This document shows, piece by piece, positions 24,986-33,561 of a DNA stretch of 46,701 nt. The position numbers and the translations under genes were made by a program. Origin of the DNA: an uncultured Pseudomonadota bacterium (GTDB lineage: Bacteria > Myxococcota_A > Polyangia > HGW-17); contig CALKWH010000248.1 of NCBI GenBank assembly GCA_938004375.1, forward strand, positions 1 through 46,701. The letters run 5' to 3'. The stretch's first letter is position 1. Each line of letters opens with the position of its first letter. The notes under the pieces were generated by a model. The model did no database searches. It worked only from the letters and a program-made list of their open reading frames with translations, and was not told the DNA's origin.

Positions 24986-26889
24986 GAGGCGGAAAGGTCG
25001 AGGCTGGTGAGCACCATCCGCACCACGTCCTTCAATTCCCGGTAGTTGTAAGGCTTCTGGATGAAGGCATCGAAGCCCCGGGTCTGGAAGTTGGCGGCCA
25101 CATCGCGCTCGGAGTAGCCCGTGGAGAGGACGATTTTGACGTCCGGGCGGATCTTGCGGATGTGCTCGAGGGCCTCGCGGCCGTCCATGCGCGGCATGGT
25201 CATGTCCAGAATCACCAGCCCGATGGTCTGGCCATAGCGGGCGAAGGCTTCCACCGCCTCGACGCCGTCGTTGGCCAGGATGACCTCGAAGCCCATGCGT
25301 TTGAGCAGGCGCTTGCCCACGCTGCGGACCGTCTCCTCGTCGTCGACGAAGAGCACGATGCCCGAGCCGTTCCAGGTGGCGCGGAAGCGGGAGGTCTCGT
25401 CAGTGCGAACCGGCGAGGCGGCCGCCTCGGCGGGGAAGAACAACTCGAAGCGGGTCCCCTGCCCGGGGCTGGAGGTGACGCGCAGCGTGCCGCCGTGGGC
25501 CCGGACGATGCCCAGCACGGCTGCCAGCCCGAGGCCGCGTCCCGTGAACCGGGTCGAGAAGAAAGGGTCGAAGATCCGCGACAGCGTGTGCTCGTCCATG
25601 CCCGAACCCGTGTCGATCACGCGAATGAGCGTGAAGGTGCCCGGAGAGAGGTTCTCGCTCAGGTAGCATTGGGCGAGCTCGGCGGCGCTGAGCGTGGTCT
25701 CGCGTGTGGCGATGCGGATGAACCCCTCCCCCTCGATGGCCTCGCTGGCGTTGAGGATGACGTTCATCAGGGCCTGGTGAATCTGGGTGCTGTCCCCGGA
25801 GAAGGGGGGGCAGCCGGGATCAAGCTCGTACTCGACCGTGATCGTGCGGGGGAGGCTCGCCTTGAGCAGGCTCCCCATCTCCTGGATCAACTGGGTGGCG
25901 TCGACCTGGTCCACCACGAATTTGCCGCGCCCGGAGTAGGCCAGCATCTGGGAGGACAGGTCGGCAGCCCGTTTGGCCGCCTGTTCGATGTCCACCATGC
26001 ACTGGTACGAGGTGCTGTCGGCCGGGATATCCATCATGGCCAGGCTCACGTTGCCGAGGATGCCCAACAGCAGGTTGTTGAAGTCGTGGGCGATCCCGCC
26101 GGCCAGCACGCCCAGGCTCTCGAGCTTCTGAGCGTGGCGCAGCTTCTCCATGAAGGCCTTGTTCTCGCGCTCCTGGATAAAGGACCGGGTCTGGTCCTGG
26201 GCATACAGGAAGAAGCCGGCCGTCGCCGGGTAGACCGTGATCTGCAGGTACAATTCCCGGGAGCCCTGGCGGATCGTCTGGAGGAAGGAGGAATGGTGGC
26301 GCGTGGTCTCGGTTTCGATGAGCGCCGTCTCGAGCTCGGGGGTCTGGAACTCGGGCAGTACCTCCCACAGGTTGTGGTGCAGCGCCTGCTCGGCGCTGAG
26401 CCCGCTGTAGTTCTCGGCGGCCGGGTTCCAGGAGGTGATGTGGAAGGACCGGTCCACGGAGATGACCATGTCGCTGATCCCGTCCATGAACTCGCGCTGG
26501 CTGACCTCCAGGCTGGCCATCTGCTTGCGCTGGATGTCGATCTTCTCGACGAAGGTGCGCTGCTGCTCCCGCACCAGGGCGAGCTCGGCGCGCAGGCAGA
26601 GCAGGGAGGAGAGCAGGTGGGTGGAGTTCGCGAGGTGGATCTGCACCTCCATGGGGAGGTGGTTGACGGCTCCGGCGAGCTGGAGTGTGTCGAACTCGAA
26701 GCGGCCGCAGCCCAGGCGGAACTGGTGATCCCGCTCGGGTTCTCCGGGACCCACGCGCACGAGCCGCACCTCGCCGAGGCGGGGATTGACGTCACGTATG
26801 AACGCCTCGATGAGGTCGGTGTCCGGGGGGCTTCCGGCCAAGTTGGTCAGCAACAGGAAAAGGTCGTTTCCCGTGAGCCGCGCGGTCAT
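24982..26889 (-). CDS. Hybrid sensor histidine kinase with receiver domain
   Basis: The protein has 635 residues from ATG 26889, with AGGGG upstream. An N-terminal region of about 110 residues has no recognised fold. A coiled coil follows (LRAELALVREQQRTFVEKID), then a PAS domain (MDGISDMVISVDRSFHITSW...), a HisKA box with the phospho-histidine (IAHDFNNLLLGIL), and a HATPase domain (N box VILNASEAIE, G boxes DTGSGMDE and GRGLGLAAV). A C-terminal receiver domain has acidic pocket VDDEE, phospho-Asp in LVILDMTMPRMDG, and lysine in QKPYN. No membrane segment was seen, so it is likely a cytosolic sensor. Neighbours are a PilZ protein 4 bases upstream and a deacetylase overlapping downstream. Confidence 0.93.
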   Translation of the reverse strand: MTARLTGNDLFLLLTNLAGSPPDTDLIEAFIRDVNPRLGEVRLVRVGPGEPERDHQFRLGCGRFEFDTLQLAGAVNHLPMEVQIHLANSTHLLSSLLCLRAELALVREQQRTFVEKIDIQRKQMASLEVSQREFMDGISDMVISVDRSFHITSWNPAAENYSGLSAEQALHHNLWEVLPEFQTPELETALIETETTRHHSSFLQTIRQGSRELYLQITVYPATAGFFLYAQDQTRSFIQERENKAFMEKLRHAQKLESLGVLAGGIAHDFNNLLLGILGNVSLAMMDIPADSTSYQCMVDIEQAAKRAADLSSQMLAYSGRGKFVVDQVDATQLIQEMGSLLKASLPRTITVEYELDPGCPPFSGDSTQIHQALMNVILNASEAIEGEGFIRIATRETTLSAAELAQCYLSENLSPGTFTLIRVIDTGSGMDEHTLSRIFDPFFSTRFTGRGLGLAAVLGIVRAHGGTLRVTSSPGQGTRFELFFPAEAAASPVRTDETSRFRATWNGSGIVLFVDDEETVRSVGKRLLKRMGFEVILANDGVEAVEAFARYGQTIGLVILDMTMPRMDGREALEHIRKIRPDVKIVLSTGYSERDVAANFQTRGFDAFIQKPYNYRELKDVVRMVLTSLDLSAS

Positions 26890-26893
26890 GTCG

Positions 26894-27232
26894 CTACGCC
26901 CCTTGCCCCAGCAGGCTGGCCAGATACTGCTCCTCCTGCTCCTCGAGGGGATCGAGCCGGATGCCGGCGCTGAAGCGGCCGGCCTCGAGCAGGCGGCCCC
27001 AGGCGACGGTGCCGGTGAGGCCCAGGATGGGGACGGCATCGTCCTCGAAGCCGTCGACCACGTTGATGACCCCGATCTGGACCTCTTCGTTGTCGTAGAT
27101 GGGTCCGTCGAGCTCGACGGCCATGCCACCCCGGGACAGGTCGATGGTGCTTCCCGTGTAGATGGCCTCGGGCGTGACGATCTCGACGGCCAGGTGCACT
27201 TCTTTGCGCAGGAACTGTCTCCGGTTATCCAT
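26894..27232 (-). CDS. PilZ-domain c-di-GMP-binding protein
   Basis: The protein has 112 residues from ATG 27232, with GGAGG five bases upstream. The RxxxR-type motif (RRQFLRKEVHL) and the DxSxxG motif (IDLSRGGMAVEL) needed to bind cyclic di-GMP are present. A beta-barrel pattern follows (VTGTVAWGRLL-like, FSAGIRLDPLEEQEE). It is a single-domain protein, as found in motility and polysaccharide control. It is followed after 4 bases by the hybrid histidine kinase gene, so the module could link c-di-GMP with phosphorelay signalling and surface polysaccharide change. Confidence 0.88.
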   Translation of the reverse strand: MDNRRQFLRKEVHLAVEIVTPEAIYTGSTIDLSRGGMAVELDGPIYDNEEVQIGVINVVDGFEDDAVPILGLTGTVAWGRLLEAGRFSAGIRLDPLEEQEEQYLASLLGQGA

Positions 27233-27284
27233 GGTCACCTCCGAGCGAATCATTGTAATGTCTTTTTCCTGCCGAAAGCAAGCC

Positions 27285-29099
27285 TCACTTTGCGAGCGGC
27301 TCCGTCGCGTCCATGAGCCAGCCGGCCGTGGCGGCGTCGAGGTGCGGCAGCAGGGTGGCGCGCACCAGCCGGTGGTAGTCGTCGAGGGCGGCGAGCTGGG
27401 CCGGGGTGAGCCAGCGCGGATCGACGAGGGTCCGATCGATGGGGCACAGGGTCAGATTGTCGAACATGTAGAAGGACAACTCCGGGCGCGTGCGCTCCGG
27501 ATCGGGCACCACCACCAGCACGTTCTCGATGCGGATGCCGTACTGGCCGGGCAGGTACAACCCGGGCTCGTTGGACGTGACCATGCCGGGCAGAAGCGCC
27601 TGGCCCCGGCAGCGGTAGTAGGAAATGGCGTGGGGCCCCTCGTGCACCCCGAGGAAGGCGCCGATCCCGTGGCCGGTGCCGTGGCCGTACTGCAGGCCGG
27701 CCTCCCAGAGCTTCTCGCGGGCGATGGTGTCGAGCTGCTTGCCGGCCGTGCCCTGGGGGAAGGAGGTGATCGAGAGCTGGAGGTGTCCGGCCAGCACCCG
27801 GGTGAAGTGCTCCCGCATCTTCGCGTCGGGCCGTCCGAAGCAGACGGTGCGCGTGATGTCGGTGGTGCCGTCGAGGTACTGTCCGCCCGAGTCGATCAGG
27901 TACAGGTTGTCGGTGCCGACGGCCACGTCGGAGGCCGCGTCGGGCGCGTAGTGCACGATGGCGCCGTGGGGGCCGTAGGCGGAGATCGTCTCGAAACTGG
28001 GTCCCACGAAGCGCTCGCCCTCGCGGCGCAGCTCGAGGAGCCTGGCGGCGGCCGACAGTTCGGTCACGCGGCCCGTGGGCACGTGCTCCTCCATCCATTT
28101 CAGGAAGCGCACCATCGCCACGCCGTCCCGGATGTGGCAGCGGCGCATGCCGTCGAGCTCGGCGGTGTTCTTGATGGCCTTGAACAGCGTGATCGGGCTG
28201 GGTTTCTCCAGAAGGCGGGCGCCTTCGGAAAGGCGGTCCACCGTGGCCCAGGAGGCGGTCTCGGTGTCGACCCAGACCCGGGCGCCGCGCTGGGAGTCCC
28301 CGCCGCCGCCGAAGCGGCGTTCGAGTTGCGTGAGGAAGTCCCCGTAGGGGGCCAGGGTCACCCCCTGGGCGCCGAGGCCGGCGGCCACGTCGTCCGGGAG
28401 CTTGCCCTCGGGGATGAACAGGACCGCTTCGTCCCGGGTCACCAGCGCGTGGGCGGTCACCAGCGGGTTGTAGGCGATGTCGGCGCCCCGGAGGTTCATG
28501 AGCCAGGCGACGGCGTCGAGCTGGGAGACGACGTGGGCGTCGGCGCGCTCGGTCTCGAGGAATTCGCGCAGGTGGGCGAGCTTCCCGGCGACGTCCTGGC
28601 CGGCCAGGGTTTGGGGGTGGGCGAATGCCGGCGCCGCGGAGGGGGCGGGGCGTCCGGGCCACAGGTCGTCGATGACGTCCTCGGAGATCGGGTGCAGCTC
28701 GACGCCGCGCTCGGCCAGCGCTTCTCGCTGGCGGGTGATCTCGGCGTGGGCGTGCAGCTGGCCGAAGAAGGCCACGCGGGAACCCGGCGGGCACCACGTG
28801 GCAGCTTGGGTCCAGATCGAGGGCGTGCCGGGCACGCCCAGGCGGAACAACTCGATGCCGGAGCCGGCCAGCTGGGTCTCGGCCTGCAGGTAGTAGCGGC
28901 TGTCGGTCCACAGCCCGGCGTGGTCGGCGGTGACCAGCAGTTCCCCGGCCGAGCCGGTGAAGCCCGAACAGGCCTCCCGGAGCTTCCAGTGGTCCGGCAG
29001 GTACTCGCTGGCGTGGGGATCCGCGGACGGGATCACGATGGCGGCCTCGCCGTGGGCGGCCAGGAACCGGCGGAGGTTGGCAAGGATGGTCTTGGACAT
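27285..29099 (-). CDS. M24B family Xaa-Pro aminopeptidase
   Basis: The protein has 604 residues from ATG 29099, after an AGGAGAGG site. It has two creatinase-type N-terminal domains and a C-terminal pita-bread metallopeptidase domain. The dimetal ligands are visible: the two Asp in LIDSGGQYLDGTTDITR, His in GHGTGHGIGAFLG, Glu in TSNEPGLY, and Glu in YGIRIENVL. Length and layout match the long eukaryote-like aminopeptidase P (about 600 residues) rather than the 440-residue PepP. It releases N-terminal residues next to proline, probably in the cytosol. The gene lies between the PilZ operon and the Lon-domain lipoprotein gene, with short gaps on both sides. Confidence 0.94.
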   Translation of the reverse strand: MSKTILANLRRFLAAHGEAAIVIPSADPHASEYLPDHWKLREACSGFTGSAGELLVTADHAGLWTDSRYYLQAETQLAGSGIELFRLGVPGTPSIWTQAATWCPPGSRVAFFGQLHAHAEITRQREALAERGVELHPISEDVIDDLWPGRPAPSAAPAFAHPQTLAGQDVAGKLAHLREFLETERADAHVVSQLDAVAWLMNLRGADIAYNPLVTAHALVTRDEAVLFIPEGKLPDDVAAGLGAQGVTLAPYGDFLTQLERRFGGGGDSQRGARVWVDTETASWATVDRLSEGARLLEKPSPITLFKAIKNTAELDGMRRCHIRDGVAMVRFLKWMEEHVPTGRVTELSAAARLLELRREGERFVGPSFETISAYGPHGAIVHYAPDAASDVAVGTDNLYLIDSGGQYLDGTTDITRTVCFGRPDAKMREHFTRVLAGHLQLSITSFPQGTAGKQLDTIAREKLWEAGLQYGHGTGHGIGAFLGVHEGPHAISYYRCRGQALLPGMVTSNEPGLYLPGQYGIRIENVLVVVPDPERTRPELSFYMFDNLTLCPIDRTLVDPRWLTPAQLAALDDYHRLVRATLLPHLDAATAGWLMDATEPLAK

Positions 29100-29140
29100 G
29101 TCCTCTCCTGTCGTGGGAACGTGGTCGGTGCGCGGGCGGG

Positions 29141-31090
29141 TCACTTCTTGGCCAGTTGGAGCGTCAGTTGGAGCTGCATGGAGGCGCGCCAGAACATCTC
29201 GAGGGCCTTGACCTTCAGAGCGGTCTCGCCGTCCTTCATCTTCATGCCCACGGAGTAGAAGAACCGGGCGGGGACGGGGATGGTGCCCAGCGTCTTCTGA
29301 ACGAGGGCGGCGTGGATGCGGACGTTCTTCTCGGCGTGCTCGAGCATGTTCACCAGGGCTTTCTCCATCTTGACGCTCTCCACGCTGCCCTCCTCCTTGC
29401 GCACGCCCAGGCTGTAGTGGTGCATCAGGAACATGGAGGAGTTGTAGTAGCTGCCCATGGACCCGGCGATCTGGGCATAGAAGGTCTCGGGGGCCTTCTC
29501 GCCCCACTTCTCCTTGATCACCGACTGGGGGAAGCGCAGGCTGGTCATCGCGATGAGGTACTGGTTGTTGTTGCGCATCAGCCGGCTGCGGATGGAGTCC
29601 TCGTCGGTCTGGGCCGAGCGCGCGAAGTCCGGGATGAAGATCTGATCGATGTAGTTCAGGTTGGCCTGGGCGACCGCGATGTAGAGCTTGGCGGTCTCCT
29701 CGAGCTTCTCGGGGGTGAGCTGGATCGGCACGGCGGCGGGATCCTTGAGCTCGATGAAGTCCCTGGCCTTCTCGATCTTCAGGAGCGCGATGCCGTAGCG
29801 CAGCGAGGAGTTCAGTAGTTGGTTGATGATCTCGGACTTGATCTCGTTGATGGAGACCTTCTTGGCCATCAGCGCCATCGCGTTGTCCATGAGGTTGCGG
29901 GCGGCGTCGGCGCTGCGGGCGGCGTCCTGGGTGTAGCCCAGGGCGCCCACCGCCTGCTCCACGGCGGAGATGAAGGAGTTGAGGTCGCCCACGGTCTTGG
30001 GCTTGAACTTCTTGACGATCTCGAACATGTCGTCGAGGCCGCCGCCCACGGGGGTGAACATGCTGGAGACCTCGTTGAGCAGGTCCCGGAACCGCTGCTG
30101 CATGACCAGGGCCACGAAGCGCCCGTAGGCATAGGCAGTGAAGGCGTTGCCGCCGGCGCGCTGTGCGTAGTCGTAGGCGGTGGGGAAGGCCCCGGACTTG
30201 ATCAGGTCCGACGCGGTCTGGAAGTAGAGGCGGGCGACCTCGAGCTTCTTGGCCGAGTCGTACAGATCCTGGAGCTTCTCATCGTAAAACAGTTTGGAGT
30301 AATGGCTGTACCGGTCGTTCCACTTGCCCGCGCGCTCCTGCAGGAACTTCAGGGTGGTGTCGGGCAGCGCCATGGCGGCGGCGTCCAGCGGCTGCGGGCG
30401 GGGGAACTCGACGCCGGTGAGCAGGCGGTAGGAGTCGAAGATGGTGAACATCTCGACGGCCTGGACGCCGTTCTCCTTGGCGAACTCCTCGAGGTCGATG
30501 ACCTTCTGGGTGGCGAGATCGGTGGAGTACCGCTGGCCCACCGGGTAGCCCAGGACCTTCTTGCCGGCCTTCACGGCGGCGCGGAACTTGTTCGGGATGC
30601 CGCCCACCGGGCCGACGGTGCCGTCGGGGTTCACCGTGCCGGTCATCGTGACGTCGGAGCGCACGGGCTGCCCCGTCATGGCGGCCATGATCCCGGCGGT
30701 GAACAGCGCGCCGGCCGAGGGACCGTCGATGTAGCCCTGTCCGCGCACCATGATCGCGTATTCGGCGAGGTCGCGCCCCACGGCCGAGGCGGCCTGGAAG
30801 GCGGCGATCCACACGGCGGCCTGCCACTGCCCGCCGAGGCCGCCCGAGAGATCCTGGGCGATGCCCACGTTCAGGGTGCGATCCGAGTTGGGGCTGATCT
30901 GGATGGTCGTGGGGTGGATGTTGCCGTCCTGCTTGCCCTGGGAGAACGTCAGGAAGTTGATCACGACCGAGTTCGTCCGGGCCAGTTTCGCGACCGGGTA
31001 GGTCAGCGTGGGCGGTCCGTTCTTGGCCGGGCAGGCCGTGAGCCAAAAGAGGGGAACGAACATCAAAATGGGCAGCAGGGTACGGCGCAT
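29141..31090 (-). CDS. Lipoprotein with Lon-type (S16) protease domain
   Basis: The protein has 649 residues from ATG 31090, with AAGGAG seven bases upstream. The signal ends at FWLTACPAK (lipobox). A Lon-like peptidase domain follows at about residues 40-230. Catalytic Ser125 lies in GYIDGPSAGAL and Lys168 in GGIPNKFRAAVKAG, 43 residues apart, the same spacing as Ser679/Lys722 in E. coli Lon. The remaining 420 residues are helical and of unknown fold. There is no AAA ATPase. Lon normally works in the cytosol with its ATPase; this one should be lipid-anchored outside the inner membrane. A good promoter lies upstream (31158-31187). Confidence 0.9.
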   Translation of the reverse strand: MRRTLLPILMFVPLFWLTACPAKNGPPTLTYPVAKLARTNSVVINFLTFSQGKQDGNIHPTTIQISPNSDRTLNVGIAQDLSGGLGGQWQAAVWIAAFQAASAVGRDLAEYAIMVRGQGYIDGPSAGALFTAGIMAAMTGQPVRSDVTMTGTVNPDGTVGPVGGIPNKFRAAVKAGKKVLGYPVGQRYSTDLATQKVIDLEEFAKENGVQAVEMFTIFDSYRLLTGVEFPRPQPLDAAAMALPDTTLKFLQERAGKWNDRYSHYSKLFYDEKLQDLYDSAKKLEVARLYFQTASDLIKSGAFPTAYDYAQRAGGNAFTAYAYGRFVALVMQQRFRDLLNEVSSMFTPVGGGLDDMFEIVKKFKPKTVGDLNSFISAVEQAVGALGYTQDAARSADAARNLMDNAMALMAKKVSINEIKSEIINQLLNSSLRYGIALLKIEKARDFIELKDPAAVPIQLTPEKLEETAKLYIAVAQANLNYIDQIFIPDFARSAQTDEDSIRSRLMRNNNQYLIAMTSLRFPQSVIKEKWGEKAPETFYAQIAGSMGSYYNSSMFLMHHYSLGVRKEEGSVESVKMEKALVNMLEHAEKNVRIHAALVQKTLGTIPVPARFFYSVGMKMKDGETALKVKALEMFWRASMQLQLTLQLAKK

Positions 31091-31157
31091 GCGGGACTCC
31101 TTGTGTTTCGGGTCCATCCCGGGGATGGCTTCTCCCGGTGTGGGCGAAACGCCGCAT

Positions 31158-31187
31158 ATTCTATTGCGAATCCCGACCGGTTGGCAA
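31158..31187 (-). promoter_or_regulatory. Sigma-70-type promoter for the Lon-domain lipoprotein
   Basis: On the minus strand, TTGCCA (31187-31182) and TAGAAT (31163-31158) are separated by 18 bases. The -10 box matches the consensus at five of six positions. The start codon is about 70 bases downstream. Confidence 0.5.
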
Positions 31188-31233
31188 CAGGTTTATGGGC
31201 GTCCCGGGCAGGGAACGGGGGTAGGCCGGGTGG

Positions 31234-33300
31234 CTACTTCTGGATCCGGACGCGGGCGTCCACGGCGAAGACGCCGTCGGGGGAGGCCAAAAGCGGGTTC
31301 AGATCGAGCTCGGCGAGCTCCGGGGCCGCCTGGCACAGTTCGCCCACTCGGCGGATGGCGTCGGCGAAGGCGGCCGCGTTCAGGCCGGGTTTGCCGCGAA
31401 CGCCCCTGAAGAGCGGGTACGAGCGCAGGCGGCGGATCATGTCGTCGGCCTCGGCCGCGCAGATCGGCGCCAGGGCTTCGGAGACGTCGCGGAACACCTC
31501 GATGTAGATGCCCCCCATACCGCACAGCACCAGGTGGCCGAAGCGGCCCTCCCGGGTGGCGCCGATGAACAACTCGGTGCCCGAGAGCTGGGGCTGGAAG
31601 AGCACGCCGGTGGCCTGCGGGATCGCCATCAGGCGGTCGAAGTGCGCGCGGGCTTCGGCAGCCGTGGCGACGTTCAGTACCACGCCGCTCACTTCGGTCT
31701 TGTGGACGGGGCCGACGACCTTCATCACCAGTGGGAACCCGCAGGCCTCACAGGCGGACTGCACGCCGGTGGGCTTGGCGGTCACGACCTCGGCGGCGCG
31801 GGGGATCCCGGCGGCGTCCAGCAGGCGGGCCACGTCCGCCGGCGGCAGGTAGCCGTCCCCGACGGCGTCGATCACCGCCCGGATCGCGGCGCGGTCCACG
31901 GTCAGGCCGTCGTCGGCGCAGGTCTTCTCGTAGGTCCGCACGCGGGCGGCGCGGTTGAGGGTGTAGCCGAAGAGCACCTCGTCGGTGAAGTTGAAGCCGC
32001 CCCAGGACTGGTAGTTCAGGATGGCCTCGTGGGCGCTCATGACCGAGGGGAGCACGGCGTACACGGGCCACCGGCTGGTCCGCTGCTTTTCGTGGATGAC
32101 GCGGTACACGGGGGTGACGTCGGCCAGCCCCGGGGTGCCGAAGATGACCACGACGCCGTCGAGTTGGTCGGAGAAGTGGGTCTCCAGGCCGTCGAGGATG
32201 TGGCGCAACTGGTCGGCGGTGCCCGTGGCCAGGAAGTCGATGGGGTTCTGCACCGAGGAGCCGGGGAACAGGCCGTCCAGGATGGCCTGGGCGCCCGGGC
32301 CGGTGAGCTGGGGCACCTGGAAGCCGCCCTTGGAGAGGCTGTCCGAGAGCAGCACGCCGGGGCCGCCGGCGTGGGTGACGATGGCCAGGCGCTTCCCTAA
32401 AAGCGGCTTGTGCCGGAAGACGGCGGCGGTGAGCATCAGATCCTCGCGGCCGCGGCAGCGCACCACCCCGGCCTTGCGGAACAGGGCCTCCACGGCGCCG
32501 TCGGAGCTGGCCATGGCCCCGGTGTGGGAGGACGCGGCGCGGTTGCCGGCCTCGGAGGCGCCGGCCTTGATGCCCGCGATGCGGCAGCCCTTGGCGATCA
32601 GGGAGGACGCGTGCCGCAGGAACTTCTCCGGCTGGTCGACCTTTTCCATATACAACAATTTCACCCGCGGGCTCGTGGCGGGATCGAAGGTCTCATCCCA
32701 CCAGGCCAGGATGTCCTCGACCCCGAGCTGGGCGCTGTTGCCCACCGAGAACATGGATGAGAACGACATGCCCATCTCCATGCCCGCCTCCATGATGAAG
32801 GCGGCGGTGGCGCCCGAGCCGCTGGCGAAGTCCACGCCGTCGGGGCGCAGTTGCGGGATGGGGCCGGCGAAGGTGCCGCGGTAGGTCGTGGTGAGCACGC
32901 CCATGCAATTGGGGCCGATCATGCAGGCGCCGTGGCGGTCGACGAGCTCCACGAGCCGGTGCTGCAGGGCGGCGCCGTCGGGTCCCATCTCCGAGAAGCC
33001 GGCCGAGAGCACGATGAACGCGCGGCACCCGGCCTTCAGGATGAGCTCCTCCACGGCGCGGGCCACGTGGGGCGCCGGGATCGACACGATGGCCAGGTCC
33101 ACGGGACCGGGGAGCTCCGCCGCCGAGGGATGGCATTCGACCCCCTGGACCAGCCGCTCCTTGGGGTTGATGCCCCAGAGCTGGCCGGCGAAGGCGCCGT
33201 CGAGGAGGTTCTTCAGGACCTTGCCGCCGGGCTTGGTGACGTCGTTGGACGCGCCCACCACCACGATGCTGCGGGGATTGGACAGGGCTTCATGGATCAT
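31234..33300 (-). CDS. NDP-forming acyl-CoA synthetase (acetate-CoA ligase type)
   Basis: The protein has 688 residues, with AAAGGAG eight bases before ATG 33300. The alpha part comes first: a CoA-binding Rossmann domain (SIVVVGASND), two ligase-CoA domains, and the phospho-histidine in SSHTGAMASSDG. The beta part is an ATP-grasp domain (GFPLVMKVVGPVHKTEVSGV, ELFIGATREGRFGHLV). This alpha-beta fusion is the usual single-chain form of about 700 residues. It interconverts an acyl-CoA, ADP or GDP and phosphate with the free acid and ATP or GTP, saving energy during acid release. Substrate (acetyl, succinyl or other) cannot be told from sequence alone. Confidence 0.92.
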   Translation of the reverse strand: MIHEALSNPRSIVVVGASNDVTKPGGKVLKNLLDGAFAGQLWGINPKERLVQGVECHPSAAELPGPVDLAIVSIPAPHVARAVEELILKAGCRAFIVLSAGFSEMGPDGAALQHRLVELVDRHGACMIGPNCMGVLTTTYRGTFAGPIPQLRPDGVDFASGSGATAAFIMEAGMEMGMSFSSMFSVGNSAQLGVEDILAWWDETFDPATSPRVKLLYMEKVDQPEKFLRHASSLIAKGCRIAGIKAGASEAGNRAASSHTGAMASSDGAVEALFRKAGVVRCRGREDLMLTAAVFRHKPLLGKRLAIVTHAGGPGVLLSDSLSKGGFQVPQLTGPGAQAILDGLFPGSSVQNPIDFLATGTADQLRHILDGLETHFSDQLDGVVVIFGTPGLADVTPVYRVIHEKQRTSRWPVYAVLPSVMSAHEAILNYQSWGGFNFTDEVLFGYTLNRAARVRTYEKTCADDGLTVDRAAIRAVIDAVGDGYLPPADVARLLDAAGIPRAAEVVTAKPTGVQSACEACGFPLVMKVVGPVHKTEVSGVVLNVATAAEARAHFDRLMAIPQATGVLFQPQLSGTELFIGATREGRFGHLVLCGMGGIYIEVFRDVSEALAPICAAEADDMIRRLRSYPLFRGVRGKPGLNAAAFADAIRRVGELCQAAPELAELDLNPLLASPDGVFAVDARVRIQK

Positions 33301-33362
33301 CGGATGCGCTCCTTTCGCGCCCTCTTCCTAGAACGAACCCGCGGGCAAATACAAGCTGAAAA

Positions 33363-33561
33363 ACTAGTTGTTCATCGCGTCCTGGCGACCGTAAGACCGG
33401 TCTCTTGGAATCGGGGCGATTCCCACGGCGCTCAATCGGTGTTCCTCTGGTACTAGTTGTTCATCGCGTCCTGGCGACCGGAGGGACCGGTCGCTTGGAA
33501 TCGGGGCGATTCCCACGGCGCTCAATCGGTGTTCATCTGGTACTAGTTGTTCATCGCGTCC
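33363..33561. repeat. 89/90-bp tandem repeat copying a gene end
   Basis: Copies start at 33363, 33452 and 33542 (unit lengths 89 and 90); the third is only about 20 bases long and is the natural end of the lipoate-ligase-like gene. Every copy includes the minus-strand codons for DAMNN and the stop TAG. The second unit holds two perfect hairpins: GCGACCGG/CCGGTCGC (33474-33494, loop 5) and GGAATCG/CGATTCC (33497-33513, loop 3). In the first unit the first hairpin has diverged. Neither hairpin is followed by a T run. Confidence 0.93.

Noticed and set aside
33363..33561. 90-bp repeat as a CRISPR array
   Set aside because: The units are nearly identical throughout, with no variable spacers and only two full copies.
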